Shown here piece after piece: positions 8,082 to 16,057 of a DNA stretch of 33,831 bases. The notes beneath the pieces are model-generated. The model was not told where the DNA came from. It searched no databases and worked only from the letters and a program-made list of their open reading frames with translations. A program made the translations under genes and the position numbers. The DNA is taken from contig JANXLY010000158.1 in NCBI GenBank assembly GCA_025354885.1, positions 1-33,831 of the forward strand, read 5' to 3'. Numbering within the stretch: the first letter of the stretch is position 1; every line of letters starts with the position of its first letter. Origin of the DNA: Acidobacteriota bacterium. GTDB lineage: Bacteria; Acidobacteriota; Terriglobia; Bryobacterales; Bryobacteraceae.

Positions 8082-9318
8082 AAATCCAATCTAGCGCAGC
8101 CCCCAGCGCGCGGTCCTTGCCCGCACGCAATGCCGCAATACTATGCGCAATTTCAACATCCGGCTTCACCCCGTGTCCCTCCAGTTCCGCTCCACTCTCC
8201 GACACATAATTCGCCACCGCAAACTGAAACAGATCCCCATTCGGAAGGCTCTCGATCACACTGGGCAACGCTGCACCCGCCGTCCTGCTCCCAAAAATCC
8301 GCGCCCGCTTCAAGTCCTGCATCCCGCCCGCAAGAATCTCGCTGGTCGATGCTGAAGCCCCATCCACCAGAATCGCCAGCGGACCCCCAAACCCGTTCAG
8401 CCTCGGAATCACAATAAACTTCAGGTCCACCCCACGCTGATACATCGTCCCTAACTTCACCCCGCTCTCCTTCACAAACCACCCCGCCATCGCATTTGCC
8501 ATCACCGCCACTCCACCCGGATTCCCCCTCAAATCAATCACAAACCCCCGGCACTTCACACAACTTTGAATCGCCTTCTCAAACTGCGGCAACACCCTCA
8601 CCAAATCGAGAAACATGTCCAGCCGAAAGTATCCAACATCCTTACCCGCCCCCAGCAATGCAAACTCCCGCCCCACACTCATCCCCTGCACAAACCCAAA
8701 ACCCGCCGACCCATCCCCCTGCGGCAGCTTCAACGACACACTCTTCGCCACCTTCCCGTCTACCAAAAATTCATAAGTCAGCGTCTCCCCCGCATAGCCA
8801 CCAATCTGGTTCTGCAACATCTGGTGCATTCGCAATCCAGCCTGCATCGTCTCCCCTGCCTGCTTCTGTATTTCTAAAACAGCGGGCCGCAACGCCACAC
8901 CTTCCACTGCCACAACTTCCCACCCCAATTTCACGTCAGTCACCAGCCCACCCACCCCGGTCACAACAACCTTCCCCTCCACCAATCCAACCCGAAACCC
9001 CGGTGACGTCCCGCCACCAGAACGTAACGCCTTCGATGCTTTCACTTCAAACCCCGCAATCGCATAGTGGCTCTTCCCGATCTTCCCGATCATCTCCCGC
9101 AGGATCGTTCTCACTTCAGCCTGCCCCAGCGCCTCCTCCACACGTTTTCGATACTCCGGACGCAAGCTCTCCCAGCTCCCGCCTCCCGGCAACGCTTCCA
9201 GTTGCTTCGGGTTCCAGTGCTTTGCCGCAATCGTCCCCCACACTGCATCAAAGCTCTCTACCTGCTGCCCGCTCAACAGGCACACACTCATCCATACAGC
9301 AACAACACACGGCTTCAT
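8050..9318 (-). CDS. secreted S41-family peptidase, non-CtpA active site
   Basis: This 422-residue protein has a signal peptide (MKPCVVAVWMSVCLLSGQ) and a PDZ-like middle (VVVTGVGGLVTDVKLGWEVVAVEG). The S41 core follows: GFVIDLRGNPGG and the nucleophile segment DGASASTSEILAGGMQD, with Ser324 in the place of the catalytic Ser of Tsp/CtpA. The Lys that serves as general base in Tsp-type enzymes falls on Ala349 here (FGSRTAGAA). A His in GKIGKSHYAI (residue 84) could act instead, as in the tricorn/IRBP-like branch. Start 9318 is chosen because it begins the signal peptide. It is divergent from a rhodanese gene with only 22 nt between the starts, and it overlaps the downstream LolA-like gene. Confidence 0.82.
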   Translation of the reverse strand: MKPCVVAVWMSVCLLSGQQVESFDAVWGTIAAKHWNPKQLEALPGGGSWESLRPEYRKRVEEALGQAEVRTILREMIGKIGKSHYAIAGFEVKASKALRSGGGTSPGFRVGLVEGKVVVTGVGGLVTDVKLGWEVVAVEGVALRPAVLEIQKQAGETMQAGLRMHQMLQNQIGGYAGETLTYEFLVDGKVAKSVSLKLPQGDGSAGFGFVQGMSVGREFALLGAGKDVGYFRLDMFLDLVRVLPQFEKAIQSCVKCRGFVIDLRGNPGGVAVMANAMAGWFVKESGVKLGTMYQRGVDLKFIVIPRLNGFGGPLAILVDGASASTSEILAGGMQDLKRARIFGSRTAGAALPSVIESLPNGDLFQFAVANYVSESGAELEGHGVKPDVEIAHSIAALRAGKDRALGAALDWIYANPSHTAQR

Positions 9319-9340
9319 CCTTCCATTATCCTGTGAGTGG

Positions 9341-9685
9341 ATGCCCACCACAGACTTACCCCTCGAAATTCAAGCGAGCGAACTCGCCAGACTCCTCGCC
9401 GACAAGGCCCCTATCCTTCTCCTCGATTGCCGCGAAGATTACGAACACCAGATCGCCCGCATTATCCCCTCGGAGCTGATCCCCATGAACACCATCCCCT
9501 CCAACCTCAATCGCATCGAAGGCTTGGCAGAAGGCAAACAGCTCATCGTCTATTGCCACCACGGCGTCAGAAGTCTCAACACGGTCGTCTGGCTCCGTCG
9601 TCAAGGTCTTGAAAATGCCGTCAGCCTCACCGGCGGCATCGAGCGTTGGTCAATGGAAATCGACAACACTATCCCTAGGTACTAA
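9341..9685 (+). CDS. single-domain rhodanese (sulfurtransferase-like) protein
   Basis: This 114-residue protein is one rhodanese domain: ILLLDCREDYEHQIARIIP (N-terminal CH2A-type motif), then the active-site loop IVYCHHGVRSLN with Cys72, and the closing GGIERWS. Such proteins carry persulfide sulfur in the cytoplasm; the active-site Cys and the following Arg are intact. The gene is followed after 7 nt by a small charged protein, probably in one transcript. No strong Shine-Dalgarno is visible, and the promoter must lie in or overlap the divergent S41 coding region. Confidence 0.88.
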   Translation: MPTTDLPLEIQASELARLLADKAPILLLDCREDYEHQIARIIPSELIPMNTIPSNLNRIEGLAEGKQLIVYCHHGVRSLNTVVWLRRQGLENAVSLTGGIERWSMEIDNTIPRY

Positions 9686-9692
9686 AAGAAAA

Positions 9693-9947
9693 ATGGCACG
9701 AGGCTGGGCATCCAAAGATTCCGACGACCCGCAGGACTTGCAGGACGAACGCAAACGCCTCGCCCAACAGGCTCCAAAGACCCCAGCCCAACTCGAACAG
9801 CAACGTGAACTCGAGGATCTCCATCTCCAGCGCACCCGCGTTCTCCACGACCTCCAGGTCGCCTGCAACCCCCGCTACCGCGCCATACTCGAAGAAAGCC
9901 TCCGCTTCCTCGAAGACAAAATCACCCACCGGAAACCCTCCGCCTGA
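9693..9947 (+). CDS. small charged, predicted helical protein of unknown function
   Basis: This 84-residue protein is rich in Gln, Arg, Glu and Leu. Residues 18-75 are predicted to form a long helix or coiled coil (LQDERKRLAQQ ... HLQRTRVLHDLQVA ... ILEESLRFLEDKI). No named domain was recognised. It begins 7 nt after the rhodanese stop with an AAAAGAAAA leader, and the shared transcript suggests a linked but unknown role. Confidence 0.65.
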   Translation: MARGWASKDSDDPQDLQDERKRLAQQAPKTPAQLEQQRELEDLHLQRTRVLHDLQVACNPRYRAILEESLRFLEDKITHRKPSA

Positions 9948-9948
9948 C

Positions 9949-9976
9949 ACGATCTTTTATCGTCAATTTCTTTTTC
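9949..9976 (+). terminator. weak candidate terminator after the rhodanese unit
   Basis: ACGAT and ATCGT form a 5-bp stem around CTTTT immediately after the TGA at 9947, followed by a T-rich run (TTTCTTTTTCC). The stem is short, so termination strength is doubtful. Confidence 0.3.
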
Positions 9977-10384
9977 CATCTCTAAGCACAAACGCTGGCA
10001 AACAAAATCGTTGGCCACGCAACAACTACCCTGCACCTCAAATACCGCCAACACCTCTTCCCCACCCGAAAGCTTTGGTGCCGGATTGCAGAAATTTACG
10101 TACCTCATCGGGCGAGGCCGATGGCTGGCGCAGGCCAGCACTGGCTTGCCATCACACTCGACATTGCCATACTCGGCATCTCCACATTCGCCGTCCACAG
10201 TGGACGACAACACCCCGGCATCGAGCCAAACAACAAAGAAGAAATCAGGCGCCTCCGTCTGCTTGGCCACGCTTGAGCTTAGCTACTGTCTAATTGCCAA
10301 ACTTCACGTGTAGAACTGAGCCACGACCATCAGGGAGTGAAAAATTCTAATGAGGCAAACAAGCACGAGGTCCAACTCTTCCCT
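9977..10384. other. stretch without a convincing gene
   Basis: Open frames exist on both strands (for example 10011-10313 plus and 9875-10270 minus), but they show no domain, no good ribosome binding site and atypical composition. A 51-codon frame at 10121-10276 contains a hydrophobic segment (LAITLDIAILGISTFAV) and could be a tiny or decayed membrane gene. A 6-bp GCTGGC/GCCAGC hairpin lies at about 10123-10138. Confidence 0.4.
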
Positions 10385-10528
10385 CTATCGCCCCTGCGCA
10401 TTCAACAACACCACCACCAGCAGCGTAGCCGCTGCCAGAAACACAATCGCGGACACAGTCAACACAGTACGGCCCACCTTGTTCTTATCCGCTTCGATCC
10501 CGTCGATCTGTCGGATCAACTTCTGCAT
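10385..10528 (-). CDS. tiny predicted membrane protein downstream of agmatine deiminase
   Basis: From ATG 10528 it encodes 47 residues: a charged helix (MQKLIRQIDGIEADKNK) and one membrane segment (VLTVSAIVFLAAATLLVVVLL) ending NAQGR. The reading frame is the same as agmatine deiminase and is open from directly after that gene's TAG stop, so a TTG at 10564 with AGGAAG about 8 nt upstream is an alternative start giving 59 residues with a longer coiled-coil (YQKKLRDEQAA). It is probably the last gene of the aguB-aguA transcript. I recognise no family. Confidence 0.5.
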   Translation of the reverse strand: MQKLIRQIDGIEADKNKVGRTVLTVSAIVFLAAATLLVVVLLNAQGR

Positions 10529-10582
10529 CGCGGCCTGCTCGTCTCTGAGTTTCTTCTGGTACAACTTCCGAACTTCCTGTGG

Positions 10583-11614
10583 CTAAGCCTTCATTCTACG
10601 GGGTTCCTGTTGTGTCATGCAGTGCAGCGTACCCAGCCCCAGCACGAGATCGCGGCAATAAATCGGCACAATCCTCCGCGATGGAAACAGTTTCGCCAGC
10701 GTATTCAACGCCTCTCGATCCCGCGCATCGTGGAAGACCGGCACCAGCACGATCCCATTTGCCACATAGAAATTCGCATAACTCGCCGGCAGTCTCTGCC
10801 CCCCAAACCACACCGGCTCCGGCATCGGCAGCGTCACAACTCGTATCCCCCGCGCAATCCGCTTCAGCAGCGCCAGATTCTCCGCCAGCGGCTCATGGTT
10901 CGCATCCCCCCGCTCTGCCTCCTGCACAATCACAATCGTCCGCTCATCCGTAAATCTCGCCAGGTCGTCCACATGCCCGTGAGTATCATCCCCCGCAATG
11001 CCATGCTTCAGCCATAGCGTCTGCTCAATGCCCAGATACTTCGCAAACACCGCTTCAATCTCATCTCGATCCATCCCCATATTCCGCGCCTGCACCTCGC
11101 TCAACAAACACTCTTCCGTCGTCAGCATCAGCCCCGCCCCATTCACTTCAATTGAACCGCCCTCCAGCACAACCCGCCGCTTCTTCCACACCGGCTCATG
11201 CCGCTTCATCTCTAGCGCTTCCGCAACATGTGTCGGCACTTGATCATCGAGCAAAAAATTCTCATACTTCGCCCAGGCATTGAAGCTCCAGTCCAGCGCC
11301 TCCACCTTCCCCAGCCCGTTATGTGCAAAGATCGCCATCGTATCTCGCACCCAGCTCCGGTCCGTCGCACACACATAAAAATCCACTGCCGCCATCTCCA
11401 CATGACACTTCTTCAACACCCGACGCGCCGCCTCGCAAGCATCCTCATCCTGAACCAGAATCCTTACTCGCTCCGCCTGCGCCAGATGCCGCACAATGTC
11501 GCCATACAACCACGGAATCGGTCCAAATTTCCCCGGCCAATCCGTCTTCTCATGCGGCCATGCAATCCACGTCGCTTCATGCGGCGCCCACTCCGCCGGC
11601 ATACGCAGCGCCAT
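10583..11614 (-). CDS. aguA: agmatine deiminase
   Basis: This 343-residue protein of the peptidylarginine-deiminase-like family hydrolyses agmatine to N-carbamoylputrescine and ammonia in the cytoplasm. Signature segments are MPAEWAPHEATWIAWPH at the N-terminus, DRSWVRDTMAIF, LEGGSIEVNGAGLMLTTEECLL, HGHVDDLARF with the catalytic His, and the nucleophile LGTLHCMTQQEP (Cys in HC) at the C-terminus. Length fits the family. ATG 11614 is chosen because it overlaps the aguB stop as TAATG, a coupled arrangement; an upstream in-frame start at 11626 would lie inside aguB. It is the second gene of a complete putrescine-forming pair. Confidence 0.93.
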   Translation of the reverse strand: MALRMPAEWAPHEATWIAWPHEKTDWPGKFGPIPWLYGDIVRHLAQAERVRILVQDEDACEAARRVLKKCHVEMAAVDFYVCATDRSWVRDTMAIFAHNGLGKVEALDWSFNAWAKYENFLLDDQVPTHVAEALEMKRHEPVWKKRRVVLEGGSIEVNGAGLMLTTEECLLSEVQARNMGMDRDEIEAVFAKYLGIEQTLWLKHGIAGDDTHGHVDDLARFTDERTIVIVQEAERGDANHEPLAENLALLKRIARGIRVVTLPMPEPVWFGGQRLPASYANFYVANGIVLVPVFHDARDREALNTLAKLFPSRRIVPIYCRDLVLGLGTLHCMTQQEPRRMKA

Positions 11615-12498
11615 TACTGTGCCCACCGCTTTGTAATGCCGCCATAGTGATCAATGCGACGATCCCGAAAGAACGGCCAGTTCCGTCGAACTTCTTCCAT
11701 CCGCGCCGGGTCACACTCCACTACCAGATTCTGCTCGCGATCCTGTGAAGCCTGCCCCACCACAACGCCAAACGGATCCGCCACAAACGAGTTGCCCCAA
11801 AACTCCAACCCTGCATCGGCAGTCCCTTCAAATCCCACGCGGTTTACCGCGCAAACATAGATCCCGTTCGCAATCGCATGAGACCGTTGTATCGTCTGCC
11901 ACGCATCCAGTTGCGAAGGCCCATACTGCTCCTTCTCATGCGGATGCCAGCCAATCGCCGTCGGGTAGAACAACACATTAGCCCCCTGCATCGCCGTCAG
12001 TCGCGCCGCTTCCGGATACCACTGATCCCAGCAAACCAGCACGCCAATCCGTCCAAACGCAGTATCGAAATTCAGAAAGCCAAGATCGCCTGGCGTAAAG
12101 TAAAACTTCTCGTAAAAGAGCGGATCATCCGGGATATGCATCTTCCGGAAAATCCCCTGTAACTCACCATCCGCGCCAATAATTGCCGCAGTGTTGTGAT
12201 ACAAACCAGTCGCCCGCTTCTCAAACAGACTCGCTACCACAACAACCCCAAGTTCCTTCGCAATCTTGCCAATCGCAGCCGTCGAAGGTCCAGGGATTTC
12301 TTCGGCCAGATCGAACAGATCCGCCTTCTCTTCACGGCAGAAGTATTGACTGCGAAACAGCTCCTGCAGGCAGATAATCTGCCCGCCGGCCGCAGCCGTT
12401 TCGCGAATCTTCACAATCGCTTTTTCTAAATTCTCTTGGGGGTCGGTGGAGCAGGAGGTCTGGATCAGTCCCACTCGAAAGCGCTTCAAGCTTGCCAT
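11614..12498 (-). CDS. aguB: N-carbamoylputrescine amidase
   Basis: This 294-residue protein belongs to the carbon-nitrogen hydrolase (nitrilase) superfamily. The catalytic triad is visible as Glu46 (ICLQELF), Lys119 (GIFRKMHIPDD) and Cys156 (GVLVCWDQWYPEAAR). The HIPDDPLFYEKFYFTPGD segment is characteristic of N-carbamoylputrescine amidase, which converts N-carbamoylputrescine to putrescine, carbon dioxide and ammonia. The adjacent aguA supplies its substrate and overlaps it by 1 nt, so the pair forms putrescine from agmatine. A GATAAT hexamer on the reverse strand lies only a few bases upstream of the start, so the leader may be very short. It is divergent from the FAH-family gene. Confidence 0.94.
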   Translation of the reverse strand: MASLKRFRVGLIQTSCSTDPQENLEKAIVKIRETAAAGGQIICLQELFRSQYFCREEKADLFDLAEEIPGPSTAAIGKIAKELGVVVVASLFEKRATGLYHNTAAIIGADGELQGIFRKMHIPDDPLFYEKFYFTPGDLGFLNFDTAFGRIGVLVCWDQWYPEAARLTAMQGANVLFYPTAIGWHPHEKEQYGPSQLDAWQTIQRSHAIANGIYVCAVNRVGFEGTADAGLEFWGNSFVADPFGVVVGQASQDREQNLVVECDPARMEEVRRNWPFFRDRRIDHYGGITKRWAQ

Positions 12499-12588
12499 CG
12501 TTTATATCATTATCGCTTCTATGTTGTGCATTTGCCCAACCCTTTGGCACCTCCAATCCGGTGTCCATCATTTGCTAAGATCCCAAGT

Positions 12589-12614
12589 GCGGAGAAACTT
12601 CGCGGAGAAACTTC
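12589..12614 (+). repeat. tandem 13-bp repeat duplicating a Shine-Dalgarno in front of a TTG start
   Basis: GCGGAGAAACTTC occurs twice in perfect tandem (12589-12601 and 12602-12614), ending one base before TTG 12616. Each unit carries GGAG; the second is about 8 nt from the TTG. The duplication doubles the ribosome binding site. Confidence 0.65.
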
Positions 12615-12615
12615 A

Positions 12616-13443
12616 TTGACACGCAGACAAACCCTCAGTTCCCTGGCCGCCGTAGCAGCAGCTCCGGCCGCCTCTTCCATCCAAAAATACGTCCGTTTCC
12701 AGAACGGAAGCCGAGTCTCCTGGGGGCGCGTCGATGGCGAACAAGTCATCCCGCTCAGCGCCGCGCCTTATCTCAACGGCCGCCCTCTCGGTGGTAAAAA
12801 ATCTCTCAAGAGCCTCACTCTTCTCCCTCCCGCAGACCCGCCAAAGATCCTCGCCGTAGGCCTCAACTACAAGAGCCACATCGGCACCCGTGTCGCTCCC
12901 AAAGAGCCAGAAATCTTCTACAAGCCCACAACTTGTCTCCTTCCTCCAGGCGAAGCAATCCTCATTCCCGCCGGAGCAAAGAATGTCCACTACGAGGGCG
13001 AACTCGTCATCGTCATCGGCACCGGTGGCAGAAACCTCACAATGGAACAAGCCAGGTCCGCCATCTTTGGTGTTACCTGCGGTAACGACGTCTCCGAGCG
13101 CGACTGGCAAAACGGCCCCCAAAAAGACCTGCAGTGGTGGCGTGCCAAAGGCAGCGATACCTTCGGCCCTCTCGGCCCCATGCTCATCACCGGCGCTGAC
13201 TACGCCAAAGCTCTCCTGCAGACCCGCCTCAATGGCGAAGTCGTCCAGAAGCAGTTCACCAGCGACCTTCTCTTCGATTGCCCAACCATCGTCAGCTACA
13301 TTTCTAAATACGTCACTCTCACACCCGGAGACATAATCTACACAGGCACTCCCGGAGCCACTAAAAAAATGTCTCCGGGCGATACCGTCGAAGTGGAAAT
13401 TGAAGGCATCGGCCTCCTCCGCAATACGATTAAGTCCGCGTAA
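12616..13443 (+). CDS. Tat-exported fumarylacetoacetate-hydrolase-family protein
   Basis: From TTG 12616 it is 275 residues. The start is supported by a ribosome binding site (GGAG) and because it exposes a twin-arginine-type signal, MTRRQTLSSLAAVAAAPAAS. The FAH domain follows: KILAVGLNYKSHIG, IFYKPTTCLLPPGEAI, HYEGELVIVIG (metal-binding Glu pair), GVTCGNDVSERDWQ (Asp/Glu ligands), KGSDTFGPLGPM, and the closing LTPGDIIYTGTPGA. The family acts on diketo acids or oxaloacetate-like substrates with Mg2+; the exact reaction is not predictable here. An exported FAH protein is unusual, since relatives are mostly cytoplasmic. Its stop is immediately followed by the DUF2252 ATG. Confidence 0.85.
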   Translation: MTRRQTLSSLAAVAAAPAASSIQKYVRFQNGSRVSWGRVDGEQVIPLSAAPYLNGRPLGGKKSLKSLTLLPPADPPKILAVGLNYKSHIGTRVAPKEPEIFYKPTTCLLPPGEAILIPAGAKNVHYEGELVIVIGTGGRNLTMEQARSAIFGVTCGNDVSERDWQNGPQKDLQWWRAKGSDTFGPLGPMLITGADYAKALLQTRLNGEVVQKQFTSDLLFDCPTIVSYISKYVTLTPGDIIYTGTPGATKKMSPGDTVEVEIEGIGLLRNTIKSA

Positions 13444-14631
13444 ATGGCGATACTCGAGCGCATCCTCGCTTTCCACGACGGTCGCGATCCAGAGCGGCTT
13501 GCGCTCAAATACCAGATCCTCTCCGAGTCTCCTTTTGCTTTCTTCCGAGGCACTGCTCATCTCTTCTACGAAGACTTCGCGAAAGAAGCGAGCCAACTCC
13601 CTGCCTCCCCAAAGGTCTGGGTTTGTGGCGACGCCCACATGGAGAATTTCGGAGTCTACAAGGGCGACAACCGTCTTGTCTATTTCGACTTCAACGATTT
13701 CGACGAAGCCGCCCTCGCCCCCGCAATGTGGGAACTCATCCGCATGCTCACCAGCATTGCCCTCTCGATTCCCGACCCCGAACAATCCCATCTCCTCACA
13801 GAGGCCTTCCTCGCTGAATATGCGATCGAACTATGGAAAGGCAAGTCCCGCTGGGTAGAACGCGCCACCGCCCGCGACGGAGTTCGCGATCTGGTTTACG
13901 CACTCAAAGGCCGCTCCCGCAAACAGCTTCTCAAGCGCCGCACTCTGCTCGACGGCGACAGCCGCGCAATCCGCACCGATGGCGAATTCGCTCTGCCCCT
14001 CTTGCCAGGCGAATGGGAAACTCTCCGCGAATTCCTGCAACTATTCGCTGATCAAGCTGGGCGCCCTGATTTCTTTACGCTCCTCAGCGCTGGCCGCCGC
14101 ATCGCCGGCAACGGCAGCCTCGGCGTCAGCCGCTACATTCTCCTCGTCGAAGGCAAAGGCTCTCCCAACAACAACTATCTCCTCGACCTCAAGCAGTCCC
14201 GCCCCAGCGTAATCGCCGCTCATATCCCTCAACCCCAATGGCCCTCAGAAGCGCATCGCATTGTTTCGATCCAGCAGCGGATGCAAGCGATCTCACCCGC
14301 TTTTCTCTATCCGGTCAGGCTGGCAAACGAATCCTACATACTTCGCGAATTAGTTCCCCGTGAAGACCGCATTCGGCTCGCCACTTTCCTCGATCACCCT
14401 GCCGTACTCCAGCAGATTCTTACGACGGAAGCGAGCGTGATGGCCTGGTCGCAACTCCGTTCGAGTGGCCGCAACGGCTCTTGCATTGCAGACGAACTAA
14501 TCGCCTTCGGCGCAGACACCAACTGGCACAAACCCCTGATCGACCTCGCCCACAAGTACGCCAAACGAATCACTCGAGACCAGAAAGAATTCCGCAAAGC
14601 CACAGCCAACGGCCTCAAAATTCTGCGTTAA
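13444..14631 (+). CDS. DUF2252 family protein
   Basis: This 395-residue protein shows the DUF2252 hallmarks: SPFAFFRGTAHLFYEDF, VWVCGDAHMENFGVY, VYFDFNDFDEAALAPAMWEL, GSLGVSRYILLVEG and LDLKQSRPSV. The GDAHxxNF and FDFxDFD motifs resemble the catalytic and metal-binding motifs of aminoglycoside-phosphotransferase-like kinases, but the family's reaction is not established. ATG 13444 follows the FAH stop with no gap, so the two are one operon. Confidence 0.88.
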   Translation: MAILERILAFHDGRDPERLALKYQILSESPFAFFRGTAHLFYEDFAKEASQLPASPKVWVCGDAHMENFGVYKGDNRLVYFDFNDFDEAALAPAMWELIRMLTSIALSIPDPEQSHLLTEAFLAEYAIELWKGKSRWVERATARDGVRDLVYALKGRSRKQLLKRRTLLDGDSRAIRTDGEFALPLLPGEWETLREFLQLFADQAGRPDFFTLLSAGRRIAGNGSLGVSRYILLVEGKGSPNNNYLLDLKQSRPSVIAAHIPQPQWPSEAHRIVSIQQRMQAISPAFLYPVRLANESYILRELVPREDRIRLATFLDHPAVLQQILTTEASVMAWSQLRSSGRNGSCIADELIAFGADTNWHKPLIDLAHKYAKRITRDQKEFRKATANGLKILR

Positions 14632-14734
14632 ACGGTAACCAAGCTGACTCCGATCACAGCAATCGACCAGCCAGTCTTAACTTACCCATCAATACTAACG
14701 GGCGCTATAAGCGACAGATGCTTACCTCAAATCA
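14632..14734. other. AT-richer flank left of the insertion sequence
   Basis: This short non-coding stretch lies between the DUF2252 stop and the IS. No stem with a T-run and no ORF with a ribosome binding site were seen. Removing the IS with one target copy joins it to the spacer beyond 16057. Confidence 0.4.
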
Positions 14735-14738
14735 CTAG
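14735..14738. repeat. left CTAG target-site duplication of the IS
   Basis: CTAG directly precedes the TGTCCGG terminus and is repeated at 16054-16057. The rejoined target reads AAATCACTAGTGATTT, a perfect 16-bp palindrome, so the exact outer boundary of the element is ambiguous. Confidence 0.5.
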
Positions 14739-16053
14739 TGTCCGGCTATTTTTTCGAGAAGACGTGCAAGTCATTCCAGGTCAATAATATACAGCCAATC
14801 CAGCCGGGAACGATTTGAAATTCCAAAATTTACCCCCTAGCCCAAAATTGCCTTTTTGCTTGCGAAACAATGAGGGATGAACGCTGGCCGCACCATTTTC
14901 TCGCAACTCATCGAGCATGCTCCAAGCAAGGACTTTCAGAAGTGCGTGGCACGATATCGCGGCGATGCTAACCCACGAGGCTTCTCTTGCTGGGATCAGT
15001 ATTTGGCAATGGTGTTCGCGCAATTCACTTATAGAGAAAGCCTGCGCGACATTGAGGCTTGCCTTCGCTCTATGCCGGGCAAGTTGTTCCACATGGGATT
15101 TCGCGGCAAGGTTTCGCGCACCACCTTGGCCGATGCCAACGAGAGTCACGACTGGCGCATCTATTCTGATTTTGTTCAGGTGCTGATCGGTATCGCTCGA
15201 CCAATGTATGTCGAAGACCCCATTGGAATCGATTTGAATCACAGTCTCTACGCGCTCGATTCGACCACAATCGACTTGTGTCTTTCGGTGTTTCCGTGGG
15301 CGAAGTTTCGCAAGCACAAGGCCGCCGTCAAGATGCACACGATCTTGGACCTGCACGGCAATATCCCCACTTTTATCAGCATTAGCAACGGGAAAGTGCA
15401 TGACGCGAAGATCCTGGACGAGATCTTTCCCGAAGTTGGAGCCTTCTACGTCATGGACCGAGGGTATGTCGATTTCGAACGACTTTACAGGTTCTCCTTG
15501 AGTTCTGCCTTCTTCGTCGTCCGCACCAAATCCAACGTGCTGCTGAAGCGTCGCTACTCACACGAAGTGGATAAAACCACTGGTTTACGATCCGACCACA
15601 CGGTCATCTTGACGGCGATTGGATCGGCTACGGCATATCCCGAAGTCCTTCGCCACGTGACAGACTACGACCAGAAGACGGAAAGAAGGCTGAAGTTTCT
15701 CACCAATAATTTCGCTTTGCCCGCACTTACAATTGCCCAGATATACAAATGCCGCTGGCAGATCGAATTGTTCTTCAAATGGATCAAGCAACACCTGCGC
15801 ATCAAGTCGTTCTATGGCACAAGCGAGAACACCGTGAAGACCCAGATCTGGATCGCAGTCTCAGTCTACGTTCTGGTTGCCATCATTCGGAAACGCCTCG
15901 GACTGGAGGCCACCCTTTACCAAATTCTACAGATTTTGAGCGTGACGATTTTTGTAAAAACACCGCTTTTACAGGCGATTCAAGGCATCGACTCCCAACC
16001 CGATTTAGTAGATTTCGGTAACCAGCTGATCCTATTCGCCTTATAGCCGGACA
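14739..16053 (+). mobile_element. complete IS4-family insertion sequence, about 1.3 kb
   Basis: The element is bounded by inverted 11-bp ends, TGTCCGGCTAT (14739-14749) and ATAGCCGGACA (16043-16053), and flanked by CTAG on both sides. One transposase fills it and reads toward the right end. If the outer palindromic bases belong to the IS, the inverted repeats would be 21 bp (14729-14749 and 16043-16063) and there would be no direct repeat. Nothing looks broken, so it may still be mobile. Confidence 0.85.
14877..16046 (+). CDS. IS4-family transposase (DDE, DUF4372 N-terminus)
   Basis: This 389-residue protein opens with the DUF4372-type region (MNAGRTIFSQLIEHAP, DQYLAMVFAQFTYRESLRDI). The DDE catalytic residues follow: Asp in YALDSTTIDL, Asp in FYVMDRGYVDFERL, and Glu in YKCRWQIELFFKWIK. 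That last segment fits the IS4 signature Y-(2)-R-(3)-E-(6)-K exactly. The frame is intact. Its TAG stop (16044-16046) lies inside the right terminal inverted repeat, so the coding region extends into the element's end. The product would bind the TIRs and cut and paste the element. Confidence 0.93.
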   Translation: MNAGRTIFSQLIEHAPSKDFQKCVARYRGDANPRGFSCWDQYLAMVFAQFTYRESLRDIEACLRSMPGKLFHMGFRGKVSRTTLADANESHDWRIYSDFVQVLIGIARPMYVEDPIGIDLNHSLYALDSTTIDLCLSVFPWAKFRKHKAAVKMHTILDLHGNIPTFISISNGKVHDAKILDEIFPEVGAFYVMDRGYVDFERLYRFSLSSAFFVVRTKSNVLLKRRYSHEVDKTTGLRSDHTVILTAIGSATAYPEVLRHVTDYDQKTERRLKFLTNNFALPALTIAQIYKCRWQIELFFKWIKQHLRIKSFYGTSENTVKTQIWIAVSVYVLVAIIRKRLGLEATLYQILQILSVTIFVKTPLLQAIQGIDSQPDLVDFGNQLILFAL

Positions 16054-16057
16054 CTAG
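16054..16057. repeat. right CTAG target-site duplication of the IS
   Basis: This is the second copy of the CTAG at 14735-14738, immediately after the right terminus. Confidence 0.5.

Noticed and set aside
10121-10276. 51-codon frame with a hydrophobic segment
   Set aside because: It has no recognisable ribosome binding site and no context, so it is kept only as a note in the spacer description.
10337-11017. 226-codon plus-strand frame opposite aguA
   Set aside because: It is rich in H, R, Q and P and antisense to a well-supported enzyme gene.
12613-13791. 392-codon minus-strand open frame
   Set aside because: It is antisense to the FAH and DUF2252 genes, both of which have clear motifs. 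Its sequence is acidic and without domains.
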